From Kitasatospora kifunensis (GTDB taxonomy: Bacteria; Actinomycetota; Actinomycetes; Streptomycetales; Streptomycetaceae), in assembly GCF_014203855.1 (NCBI RefSeq), contig NZ_JACHJV010000003.1, positions 310,001 through 374,000 of the forward strand: a DNA stretch of 64,000 nucleotides, written 5' to 3'. How positions within the stretch are numbered: position 1 is the stretch's first letter; the number at the start of each line of letters is the position of its first letter. The notes under the pieces are model-generated. The model did no database searches and was not told where the DNA came from. It saw nothing but the letters and a program-made list of their open reading frames with translations. Made by a program: the position numbers and the translations under genes. This document shows, in pieces, positions 17,221 to 26,250 of this stretch.

Positions 17221-19016
17221 ATGTCACGTTCCATCAGCCGCAGAAGTGTGCTCACCGGTCTGGCAGTTGCGACCGCCGCCACCGCCATCGGACCCGGCGG
17301 CGCGACAGCCGAAGCGGCAGCGGTCGAAACCGCAACGGTCGATAACGCAGTGGTCGAGGGGGACCCGTTGCCCCTGGTCCCGTTGCGCATCCCGCAGTTG
17401 GACCAGGGGGCCTGGCAGCAACCGGACAGCAGGATCCAGTGGATGCGCGACAACAAACTGGCCATGTTCATCCACTGGGGCGTCTACGCGGTGCCGGCCC
17501 AGGGCGAGTGGTACATGTTCGGCTCGAAGGTCCAGCCGACCGCCTACCGGGCGCAGTACGCCGCCTCCTTCGCCACCCGGTCCCAGGCCTACGACCCCAC
17601 CGCCTGGGCCCAGTTGGCGAGCGATCTCGGTGCCGCCCAGGTGGTGCTGACCACCCGTCACCACGAGGGCTTCGCCCTGTGGCCCAGCGGCCACCCCAAC
17701 GCCTGGACCAGTGGCGACACACCGTTCCCCCCGGCACGGACTTCGTCAAGGGCTACGTGAGCGCCGTGCGTGCGGCGGGCCTGCGGGTCGGGCTCTACTA
17801 CTCCCCCATCGACTGGCGCTACCCCGGCTACTACGACGTGACCGGGGCGAAGCCGCCGAGCCCCGTCCTCACCTCCGACTGCGTGCTGTCCGGCAGTCCG
17901 TACCCGTGGAACTACGAGGGCTCCGACCCGGCCGGCTTCGACTACCACGAGAACGCCCGGACCTTGAAGAACGAGGTGTACCAGTCCGTGAAGGAGCTGG
18001 TCACCGACTACGGGGCAGTCGACGACGTCTCCAACTCGCGTTCGGGGCGGGTGGGCGACTACGACATCGAGGAGGGAGGCTACGTGTCGACCGGGCCGAT
18101 CCGGTTCGGCCGCCTGGTCCAGAAGGCGTTCAGCATCTCCGGCACCACCTGGGGGTACGACGGCGACGTCGCCATGTCCTTCTCCCAGGCCATGGCCGTC
18201 TTCGTCAACGCCTTCGTCCGCGACATGTGCGTGATCGTCAACGTCGGCCCGGACGCGACCGGCACGGTTGCGAGCAAGCAGGCGGCGGTGCTGCGCCAGG
18301 TCGGCACGTTCATGAGCGCCAACCACGAAGCCCTTTACGGCACCCGCGGCGGCCCGTGGAACCCGGTGGAGGGCCAGTACGGCTTCACCTTCGCCAACCA
18401 GACCGTCTACGCGCACCTGCTCGCCGGCTACAGCGGCGGCAGCAGCTTCACCACCCCGTCGCTGGGCGACGCGAAGGTCACCGCGGTGTACGACGTGGTC
18501 TCGAAGGGCCCGCTCTCCTTCAGCGCGAGCGGCGGAAACAGCGTCACCGTCACCGACATCGACCGCACCCGCTACCCCGACGACACGATCGTGGCGATCG
18601 TGCTCGACCGCTCGGTGGTCCCGGCCGACATCGCCCGCGGCTGCCCGGCCACGGCCGACAGCGTGGAGAGCGCACACGGAAACCCGGCGGCCAACGCGGT
18701 GGACGGGGACACCTCCACCCGCTGGTGCGCGGCCGACGGCAACACCGGCCACTGGCTCCAGGTCGACCTCGGCTCCGTCCAGAGCATCGGCCGAGTGGTC
18801 CTCAACTGGGAGTACTCCCACGCGACGGCCTACCAGCTCCAGGTCTCCAACGACGCCAGCAGCTGGGCCACCGTCTACTCCACCACCAGCGGCAGCGGCG
18901 GAGTGGAGAACATCAGCGGCCTGTCCGGCTCCGGACGGTACGTGCGGATGTACGGAACCGCGCGCGCCACCCAGTGGAGCTACTCGCTCTTCTCCATGCA
19001 GGTGTTCAGCAGCTGA
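17221..19016 (+). pseudogene. GH29 alpha-L-fucosidase with C-terminal F5/8C (CBM32-like) domain, inactivated
   Basis: ATG 17221 opens a Tat-type signal (SRSISRRSVLTGLAVATAA) and a GH29 barrel (MRDNKLAMFIHWGVYAVPAQ, LTTRHHEGFALWPS). At a C6 run near 17728 the frame shifts; the next frame continues GTDFVKGYVSAVRAAGLRVG. A second lesion follows VTDYGAVDDV: the WWDG-type nucleophile segment expected there is absent and the sequence resumes at SNSRSGRVGDYDIEEGGYVS, about 50 residues later. Beyond that the barrel and a discoidin-like domain (ESAHGNPAANAVDGDTSTRW...WLQVDLGSVQSIGRVVL) are normal. The loss of the nucleophile makes it non-functional even if the frameshift is an error. Confidence 0.82.
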
Positions 19017-19027
19017 CCTGGACGGGT

Positions 19028-19069
19028 CGCAACGGGTCCGCCGGATCGTCATCCGGCGGACCCGTTGCG
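19028..19069 (+). terminator. Strong hairpin after the fucosidase gene
   Basis: A perfect 19-bp stem (19028-19046 with 19051-19069, containing AACGGGTCCGCCGGAT) and a CGTC loop begins 11 bp after the stop codon. The following 300 bp (to 19378) contain no recognisable gene. Confidence 0.75.
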
Positions 19070-19378
19070 CTGACCCGGGCCGCTGACGGCGGTAGGCTAC
19101 GCGCTGGTCGCAAGGGCCTTCCCAGCGACTGCGGCCGAAACGGTGAACCGCACGTCGCCATCCGGCGAGCGAAATCCCGGCATCGGCTGGACCGCCTCGA
19201 CGCAAGGGGCCACCCGGCCACCCCCTCGCTGCCGACCGCCACCCTCCCCCGCCACGGCGCCGGACCCCGGCAACGGAGCCGACGGGTCCGCCGTCCCTAC
19301 GGGCACCGCCGACGCGACCTGCGCCGCATCACGCCCACGGACCGCTCGCCGAACGGCGGGCAGAGAGCAGGCCTCCTC

Positions 19379-20461
19379 GTGAACCACCCCCCGAGCACGA
19401 CGACCGGTGGCTCGCTCATCATCGGCAGTGCCGCCCCGGCCCGCGCCCTCGGAGCCGGCCTGTCCACCGTCCGCTACGACGGCGACGGTGCCATGAACCT
19501 CTTCAGCACCCTGCCGGTCGACCACCCGTCCTACGCGGCCGTCGACCCGAGGCGTGCGGTTCTGCACACCGTCCTGGAACAGCAGGACGGGCGGGTTATG
19601 TCCCTGCGGATCGATTCCGGCACCGGACTCCAGGGCCCGCCGACCACGGCCGCCAGCGGCGGCGCGGGCCCGTGCCACGTCGCGGTCCACCCCAGCGGTT
19701 CACATGTCTTCGCGGCCCACTACGGCGACGGTGTCCTCGCGGTCATCCCCACCGACGCCGACGGCATGGTCTCCACCGCCGGGCCGGTGCAGACCATCCG
19801 CCATCCCGGCCGGGAGACCTGTGCCGAGCTGCGCGACTCCACCCACGCGCACATGGCCGCCCCCTCCGCGGACGGCCGGTTCCTGCTCTGCACCGACCTC
19901 GGGACCGACCGGGTCTACGTCTACGCCTTCGATCAGGGTGCCGGCCGGCTCAGCGAGCACCAGGTGGCCCAACTACCGTCCGGCAGCGGCCCGCGGCACC
20001 TCGCCTTCCACCCGACGAACCGGCACGTCTACGTCCTCAACGAACTCTCGTCCACCCTCACCGTCTGCGCCTGGGACGCGGTCCGTGGCCGCATCGAACC
20101 CACCGCCGAGCTGGAGACGCGACAGGACCCGAGCGCACCGAACGCCAACTCCGCGGCTGCCGTCCGGCTCTCCGCCGACGGCCGCTTCCTCTACACGACG
20201 AACCGCGGTGACGACGCGATCGCCGTTCACGCCGTCCACGATGACGGCGCGTCCGTCGAGTTGCTCACCACCGTCGCCTGTGGCGGAACCTGGCCCCGCG
20301 ACATCGCCCTCACCCCGGACGGGCGTCTGCTGTTCTGTGCCAACCAGGGCTCCGACACGCTCACGGCCTTCCACCGCGACCCGTCCTCCGGGGGCCTGAC
20401 CCCCGCCGGAGCGCCCCTGGTGGTCACCGAGCCGACGTCCGTCCTTCCCGTCGGACCGTGA
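19379..20461 (+). CDS. Seven-bladed beta-propeller lactonase-family protein
   Basis: A 360-aa cytoplasmic protein of the Pgl-like lactonase family (COG2706). Propeller repeats are visible: PSYAAVDPRRAVLHTVLEQQ, PCHVAVHPSGSHVFAAHYGDG, AAPSADGRFLLCTDLGTDRVYVY, PRHLAFHPTNRHVYVLNEL, AAVRLSADGRFLYTTNRGDDAI and PRDIALTPDGRLLFCANQGSD. In related enzymes the conserved Glu/His/Arg near these loops hydrolyse sugar lactones. A role in sugar-acid lactone hydrolysis within the surrounding glycan region is inferred. The GTG start at 19379 gives the expected N-terminus; an upstream extension in frame has no family similarity. Confidence 0.85.
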   Translation: MNHPPSTTTGGSLIIGSAAPARALGAGLSTVRYDGDGAMNLFSTLPVDHPSYAAVDPRRAVLHTVLEQQDGRVMSLRIDSGTGLQGPPTTAASGGAGPCHVAVHPSGSHVFAAHYGDGVLAVIPTDADGMVSTAGPVQTIRHPGRETCAELRDSTHAHMAAPSADGRFLLCTDLGTDRVYVYAFDQGAGRLSEHQVAQLPSGSGPRHLAFHPTNRHVYVLNELSSTLTVCAWDAVRGRIEPTAELETRQDPSAPNANSAAAVRLSADGRFLYTTNRGDDAIAVHAVHDDGASVELLTTVACGGTWPRDIALTPDGRLLFCANQGSDTLTAFHRDPSSGGLTPAGAPLVVTEPTSVLPVGP

Positions 20462-20780
20462 CGGGTGCGGTCCACCTCGCCGAAACACCCGGAGCCCGAC
20501 CGTGCAGCGACATGACGAGAACTGTCCGGACGCCCGCTGGCCGCCGCCGCCAAGGTCCGCGACGGCGAACCGCCCGGCCCCGAGGTGATCGACCGGGTGC
20601 TCGACGACGGCGACCGGCCGGTGCCCTGGTGGCCGCGCTGGTGGCCGTGACCGCGAGTCGCCCTGACGGTTCGTCGGGTGTGCCCGGCGTCCCTGCCCGG
20701 CAGAGCGTTGCCGGTGGTGCCCGCGCGTCCGGTGACGGTGCGCCGGGCAGCGACACCGGCGCGGGCCCGCAGAGCGCCCG
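20462..20780. other. Intergenic stretch with a possible gene tail
   Basis: On the plus strand about 20537-20650 reads KVRDGEPPGPEVIDRVLDDG followed by DRPVPWWPRWWP-stop, which looks like a C-terminus but has no identifiable family or start. Nothing else is supported. Confidence 0.3.
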
Positions 20781-21221
20781 CTACCGCGCCAGCGCGGGCT
20801 GGGGGGCGCGGCCCAGCAGCCGGTCGAGGGCGAGGCTGCCCGGACCGGTGACCGCTATTGCCAGGAAGATCCAGCAGAACAGCACCGAGAGTTCGCCGCC
20901 GTTCTCGATCGGCCACAGGGCGAGCTCCTGATGGACCGTGAAGTAGGCGTAGGCCATCGAGCCGGAGCAGAGCAGGGTCGCAGGGCTGGTGCCCAGGCCC
21001 AGCAGGACCAGGGCGCCGCCGACCAGTTGGATCAGCGCGGCCCACCAGCCCGGCCACTGGCCGACCGGCACGGAACCGCCGCCGTGGGCGCCACCGAGGA
21101 CGTTGAACAGGGAGGATGCTCCGTGGCAGGTGAAGAGCAGGGCGGCGACGATCCGCAGGGCAGCGGTCGCGTGCGGCCTGACCCGCTCGGCGAGGGCATC
21201 GGTATCGGTGGTGAAGGACAT
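20781..21221 (-). CDS. DoxX-family membrane protein
   Basis: A 146-aa protein with four hydrophobic helices: AALRIVAALLFTCHGASSLFNVLGG, WWAALIQLVGGALVLLGLG, ATLLCSGSMAYAYFTVH, and SVLFCWIFLAIAVTGPG. The pattern fits the DoxX/SURF4-like family, implicated in redox or membrane stress in actinobacteria. ATG 21221 is preceded by GGAG. It is a single gene convergent with the lactonase. Confidence 0.88.
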   Translation of the reverse strand: MSFTTDTDALAERVRPHATAALRIVAALLFTCHGASSLFNVLGGAHGGGSVPVGQWPGWWAALIQLVGGALVLLGLGTSPATLLCSGSMAYAYFTVHQELALWPIENGGELSVLFCWIFLAIAVTGPGSLALDRLLGRAPQPALAR

Positions 21222-21454
21222 GGCAGCTCCATCTGGTTGGGGTGTGGTGATTGGGGAGTGCTGGATACGACGGCACGTGACTCGCCGGAGCGGCGGAGCG
21301 CGGGTTCTGTACTTCCGTCCGGGGTGGCCCCCGGCGGCTCGGAGGTCGACCGGTACGGGGGCGGCGCCAGGCGGGGTCCTCGCCAGGCCGGAGCAGGACG
21401 GACCAGGACGCACTGCGGGTGACCAAGGCGAGGGCGGCTGGTCACACCGGAGGG

Positions 21455-21560
21455 GCAGGGAGGGGTGGGCAGGACCCACCTGGCGCTGGACGTGGCCGCC
21501 GCGTCGGCGAAGGCGTACCCGGGCGGAGTGTGGCTGGTGGACCTGGCACCGGTGCTTCAC
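21455..21560 (+). pseudogene. P-loop fragment of a LuxR/AfsR-type ATPase regulator
   Basis: The plus strand reads GVGRTHLALDVAAASAKAYP, then GGVWLVDLAPV, resembling the Walker A region (normally GVGKTRLALEVA...DGVWLVDLAP) of large LAL/SARP regulators. The invariant Lys is Arg and both sides are missing. Confidence 0.55.
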
Positions 21561-21596
21561 GCCTGTACCAGCAGGCGGGGAGCCGGCCGCGCGCGG

Positions 21597-23556
21597 TTAC
21601 CCGGGCGCTGCCGACGACCGACAGGAGAGCCGGTAGCGGGCCCCGGCCGCCAGGTGGACCCGGAACCGTCGGTCGCCGCCGGGGAGGGCGGCGAGCGGGA
21701 CCGGATTCCCCGCGTGGTCGGTCAGCACGGGGCTGTCCGCGTGCTCCGGCAGGCGCAGGTCGACCGTGATCTCGTGCGCGGCCAGCAAGTTGGCCTCGGC
21801 AAGCCTACTCTGACGCCATGTCAGGTCGACGGTGACGCCGCCCCGTGCGCGCAGCCCCCGGACGTCGCCGTCCGGCCAGGACGGGGGCAGGGCGGGCAGC
21901 AGGCGCAGCACTCCGTTGTGGCTCTGCAGCAGGGCCTCGGCGATCGCGGCGGTGATGCCGAAGTTGCCGTCGATCTGGAAGAGCCGGGGCGGGTGCAGGT
22001 CGAAGAGGTTGGGCGCGATGGAGGTGGCGAGCAGGCGCTCGACGGCGTGCCCGGCGAGGGCGCCGTCGCCAAGGCGGGCGGCCAGTGCCGCGACCCAGGC
22101 CAGGCTCCAGGACCGGGTAGGCGCGGTCGGCGAGGAAGGCGCGGTCGCCGTGGAAGAGGTGGTGGTCCCACAGGTGGGCGGCCAGCCACGGCCCGGCCAT
22201 CGGCCAGTTGGCCCAGACCGGGTCCCAGCGGGCCGGGTGGGTGGCACGCCAGATGTCGACGTTGTGGTGGCAGCACCAGCCCGGGGCGTCGTAGTAAGCC
22301 CGCGCCGTGGCCCGCCCAGCCTCAGCCAGGTCGGCGACGAGGTCGAAGAGGGGCTCGTGGCACTCCGCGAGGCCCGTGGTCTCGGCCGGCCAGTGGTTCA
22401 TCTGGATGTTGATGTTGGAGGTCCAGTTGGCGTTCCAGGGCGGGGTGACGTCGTTGTTCCAGATGCCCTGGAGGTTCGCCGGCTGGGTGCCGGGCCGCGA
22501 GGAAGCGATCAGCAGGTAGCGGCCGTAGGCGAAGAGCAGGGCGGCGAGTCCGGGGTCGTCGTCGCCCGCGTTGGCGGCGGCGAGGCGCTCGTCGGTCGGC
22601 TGCTCCCCCGCCTTCTGCGCGCCGTGCAGCCGCAGGCCGGCCGCGCCGAAGAGGCGCTGGTGGTCGGTCAGGTGAGAGGCGAGCAGCTCGTCGAAGCCCT
22701 TGCCCTCGGCCTGGTCCAGCCACCGCCGCGCCTCGGCGAGCGCGGCCTCGGGCCCCTCGGGCCGCTCCTGCCACCCCCGGAAACCGGTGCCGACTGCGAC
22801 CAGCAGGACCACCTCGTCGGCACCGGTGACCTCGATCCCCTCCGCTGCCACCGCGACCCGGCCGTTCCTGGTGCGCACCCGCAGCGCGGCCGCGAAACCG
22901 GTGCCCTCGTCCACCTGGTAGACGGCGGACTCGTCCGGACCGGACGGGAGCCGCACGGGCGCGCGACCGTGGATCGCCAGGCCGTCCACGGGGTCCGCCG
23001 CCGTGCACACACCCTGATGGGGTGTCGTGAAGCCCGCCCGGAAGGATAGCGCTCCGGGGGTGTCAGCGGTCAGGCGCACGACCAGCACACCCGCCGGGGC
23101 CGAGACGAAGCTCTCCCGGCGGTGGCGGACTCCGCCCGCGGTGAACGAGACGGTGTGCACGGCCCGGTCGAGGTCCAAGGCCCGCCGGTAGTCGTCCACT
23201 TGACCTTCGGCTGCCCCCGGGAAGGCCAGCAGCAGGGTGCCCAGGGGCTGGTACGCCTCGGTGCCGGGCCCCTGGAGGTACTCGGTGGCGATCAGGTCGG
23301 CGCGGGCGTAGTCGCGGTCGTTGAGTACCGCCGCCCGCAGGTCGGCCAGGTGGTCGGCGCCGCCCGCCCGGTGGCGCGGGCCGGGCCCGCCGGACCAGAG
23401 CGTGTCCGCATTGAGCTCGATCCGCTCGGTGTGCACGCCACCGTAGGTCAGCGCGCCGAGCCTTCCGTTGCCGAGCGGCAGCGCTCCCAGCAGGTCGTCG
23501 GCGGGGCGCCGGTACCAGAGCTGCTCGGTGGGGGTCTGGTGAGGATCCGTCAGCAC
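21597..23556 (-). pseudogene. GH95 alpha-L-fucosidase with internal deletion and frameshift
   Basis: From ATG 23556 the protein shows GH95 features: LWYRRPADDLLGALPLGNGRLGA, ELNADTLWSGGPG, WNANWTSNINIQMNHWPAET (the two catalytic-base Asn) and DIWRATHPARWDPVWANWPM. At ADRAYPVLE (~22110) it jumps, out of frame, to SWSLAWVAALAARLGDG; the ~100+ residue segment carrying the general-acid Glu is missing. In the second frame the C-terminal part continues (LFQIDGNFGITAAIAEALLQS) to the stop at 21597. TCCTGGAG sits at the junction and could be the repeat used for deletion. No signal peptide is visible. Non-functional. Confidence 0.82.
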
Positions 23557-23595
23557 AGTGTCGTTCCGATCGTCAGGGGTCCGGACGGCCGCGGT

Positions 23596-24561
23596 TCAGC
23601 GACCACCGCGCGCAGGGTTCCGTTCGTGGTTGGGCCGGCCGGAGGCGAAGGCGTCGACGACGAGCGGCCGCGTGCCGAAGCCCGCCCCGGCCACAGCGTC
23701 CGCCAGGGCGGCCAGCCCGGCCGCCTCGTCGAGCGCACCCTCCGCGAGCGCCCGCGCCATGGTGTGGGCCAGCGTCTCGCCCGTGACGTCGTCGAGGTTG
23801 GCCTCCAGGGTGAGGACGTCCTCGACCTTCGGACCCGCCTCCGAGGACGACAGGGGGCGGCCCAGCGTGACGGCCACGACGTTGGGACGGTCCGTCAGGA
23901 TCCGCGTGCCAACGCCGTAGCCCGTGGCCACCGGCGTCATCGGCGGCAGCGGGCCGAACCGGGCACCGGCCGCGCGCAGCAGGGCGGCACCGGTCGGGGT
24001 GACGGTCTCGCCTGGCAGGTCGGTGCCGGTCACGGCGGCACCGGCGAGCAGTTCCATGGTGGCCGGGGCCGGGCAGGGCAGCACGCCGTGTGCGGAGCGG
24101 ACCCGGCCCGTGCCCAGTGGCAGCGGAGCGCAGACCAGCTCCGTGACGTCCAGGGCGTGCAGCGCGGCGGCGACCCCGATGATGTCCACCAAGGCGTCGT
24201 GGCCGCCGAGTTCGTGCAGGTGGACCTCGGCGGGATCGGCGTCGGGCAGCCGGCCCTCGGCGCGGGCGATCGCGGTGAGCGCCGCCACGCCCAGCGCGGC
24301 CACCGGCTCCGGGTGCGCGGCGGCGGCCAGCTCGATCAGTTCGGCGGCCCGCCGCTCGGTGGCGCGGTCGGTCACCCGCACCCGGGCGCTGGTGGCCGTG
24401 AGACCGTGCGAGCGCACCCACACGGCGTCCAGTTCCCAGCCGGTCAGGCCGGTCGCGGCGATCGAGGCCCGTACCTGCTCCAGCGGCGCCCCGGCGTCGA
24501 GCAGCGCGCCCAGCAGCATGTCACCGGCCAGGCCGGTGAAGGGGTTGATCCAGCAGATCAC
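23596..24561 (-). pseudogene. larC: LarC nickel-insertion protein, C-terminally truncated or replaced
   Basis: A 321-aa product matching LarC over its N-terminal ~280 residues: WINPFTGLAGDMLLGALLDAG, VHLHELGGHDALVDIIGVAAAL, PLPLGTGRVRSAHGVLPCPAPAT, TPTGAALLRAAGARFG and LEANLDDVTGETLAHTMARAL. LarC cyclometallates nickel into the pincer cofactor of lactate racemase. After EGALD the expected VWLTPVxMKKGR region and the LarC2 domain are absent, replaced by ~45 unrelated residues. Its ATG overlaps the larB stop (ATGA). Activity is doubtful. Confidence 0.8.
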
Positions 24562-24926
24562 GCGCGCCGCCTCCCCGCCCAGGCGAGCCGGTGCGCGGCC
24601 ATCGCGGCGCCGAAACCGGAGTCGATGTTGACGACGGTGATGCCGGCGGTGATGCCGGCGGCGCAGGAGGCCTGCATGGCCAGCAGCCGGGCCAGGGCGT
24701 CGTACGAACCTCCCGGCAGGTGGGCCGGGACCTCGCCGGCCGTCCCGGAGTCGACCCGGGTGACCAGCACCGGGCCGCAGTTGTGGCGCGGCAGCTCTCC
24801 CACGATCGCGCGGATCTGCTCGGGCGTCTTGCCGGGGCCGTAGACGACCTCAGGCAGCCCCTGGCGCTGCTCGCGGCCGATGTCCAGCTGCGCGAAGTCG
24901 AGGTCGTGGACTCGGGTGGGGTGCAT
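24558..24926 (-). pseudogene. larB: LarB pincer-cofactor synthase with central deletion
   Basis: 122 aa versus the usual ~250. The N-terminal LarB signature DLDFAQLDIGREQRQGLPEVVYGPGKTPEQIRAIV and the C-terminal SCAAGIT-VVNIDSGFGAAMAAHRL are present, but the central PurE-like domain between DALARLL and AMQASC is missing. A short in-frame duplication (AGIT-AGIT) also disturbs the C-terminal motif. LarB carboxylates and hydrolyses nicotinic acid adenine dinucleotide in cofactor synthesis; this version should be inactive. Confidence 0.82.
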
Positions 24927-24953
24927 GGGATCCGTTCCTTGCGGGTGCTGTGG

Positions 24954-25151
24954 TCAGCCGAACCGGCGGGGCAGGGCGTGTCTTTCGGATCGCCCGCCCG
25001 GCGGCCCGGCCACCGGTCGGCGCAGCGCCGCGCGGAGCACCGCCGTTTCGTCGGCGGCACCGGGGTGGTGCAGCGGCTCCACCACGGTGGTGACGGCGGG
25101 GTCGACCTCGAGGTCGAGGCCGGTCGTGCCGTAGGCGAGTCGGACCTTCAC
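24954..25151 (-). pseudogene. larA: LarA lactate racemase, N-terminal stub
   Basis: From GTG 25151 the product VKVRLAYGTTGLDLEVDPAV, then TTVVEPLHHPGAADETAVLRAALRRPVAGPP, matches the beginning of nickel-dependent lactate racemase LarA and then ends after about 65 residues; the ~400-residue remainder with the cofactor Lys and catalytic His residues is gone. It heads a larA-larB-larC order, all three members damaged. Confidence 0.78.
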
Positions 25152-25322
25152 GCCGCATCCCCCCGGACGGCTCTGCCAGCCAACTCCGGTGTGTCCAGCC
25201 AGGGTTGCGGGCGTCTGGCCAAGTCCCAGACGTGGTGGTGCGCGTCGGTTCTCACGCGCGATCACTCCTCGGTCGACGGCGGGGCGGGGCAGGTGGGACG
25301 TCAGGGGTGGCGCGGTGGGAGG

Positions 25323-26045
25323 TCAGGGGCGCGGCGGGACGTCGGTCAGGCAGACGTCCGCTTCCCCCTCGGCCAGGTGCTCGCGCAGCCAGCGCTCGGT
25401 GGCACTGACGTGCAACAGGGCTGCGGCTCTGGCGAGTTCAGCGTCCCGCGCGGTCAGGGCCTGATGGATCGCCTGGTGTTCGGCGATGGTCCGGTCCGCC
25501 GCGTCACCGTCGGCCAGCCCCCGCCGTATCCGGGCCCGCAGGGTGCGTCCGGAGATGTGTTCCAGCAGCGCGGCCAGGGTCTCGTTGCGGGTGGCGCGGA
25601 CCACCGCCTGGTGGAAGGCGGCGTCGTGTCGGTTGAACGTCTCGACGTCGTCGCGCGCGGTGCGCATGGCCGCCAGGTGCCGCTCCACCTCGGCGAGGTC
25701 CTCATCGGTGGCGCGGACGGCGGCCACGCCGGTGGCGGCCGGCTCCAGCAGTCTGCGCACCTCCATGAGCTCCAGGACGGTGTCACCCCGCAGGAGTTCG
25801 ACCGCGCCGCCGAGGCCCTCCAGCAGCAGGCCGGGCTCCAGGCTGGTCACGTAGGTACCGTCACCACGCCGGATCTCCAGCACCCGTGCGACGGCCAGCG
25901 CCTTGACCGCCTCGCGCATGGTGTTGCGCGAGAGTCCGAGCGAGGCCGCGAGCTGCGGTTCGGGGGGCAGCCTGGCCCCGGGGAGCAGTTCCCCGTCCCG
26001 GATCAACCGGCGGATGCGTGTGATGGCCTGGTCTGTCAGTGACAC
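25323..26045 (-). CDS. FadR-subfamily GntR regulator
   Basis: A 240-aa regulator: N-terminal winged helix (AITRIRRLIRDGELLPGARLPPEPQLAASLGLSRNTMREAVKAL, GTYVTSLEP) and an all-helical FCD ligand domain with metal-binding His/Asp pattern (FHQAVVRATRN, TIAEHQAIHQALTARD). It starts at GTG 26045. It is intact and lies upstream of the lar remnants and divergent from a glycosidase, so it probably responded to a sugar acid or lactate. A paralogue lies at 39533. Confidence 0.9.
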   Translation of the reverse strand: MSLTDQAITRIRRLIRDGELLPGARLPPEPQLAASLGLSRNTMREAVKALAVARVLEIRRGDGTYVTSLEPGLLLEGLGGAVELLRGDTVLELMEVRRLLEPAATGVAAVRATDEDLAEVERHLAAMRTARDDVETFNRHDAAFHQAVVRATRNETLAALLEHISGRTLRARIRRGLADGDAADRTIAEHQAIHQALTARDAELARAAALLHVSATERWLREHLAEGEADVCLTDVPPRP

Positions 26046-26203
26046 AGCGCCAACCTAACAGGTGGTCCTATGTCTGGGAAGAGATGAGATCACTCCCGGC
26101 GAGCTGCAGAGCATCAGGAATCCGCCAAATAGCCACTCTGATCTGTAGTTTAGCAAAACTTCGCGCGCCACCCCCTGGACCACGAAGGGTGCTGCCCCTA
26201 TAC

Positions 26204-26218
26204 ATACATCCTATGTAT
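26204..26218. promoter_or_regulatory. Palindromic operator ATACAT-CCT-ATGTAT
   Basis: A perfect 6+6 bp dyad, 32 bp before the glycosidase start and in the divergent region with the FadR gene. FadR/GntR proteins bind short symmetrical sites of this size. Also nearby is GGTCCTATGTC (about 26062). Assignment to this regulator is inferred. Confidence 0.55.
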
Positions 26219-26250
26219 CACCTCACGCCTACGGCACCGCGAGGAAACAA

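Noticed and set aside
17711..19378. A long upstream extension of the lactonase frame
   Set aside because: It overlaps the fucosidase in a different frame, is Arg/Pro-rich and lacks any domain; the propeller begins after 19379.
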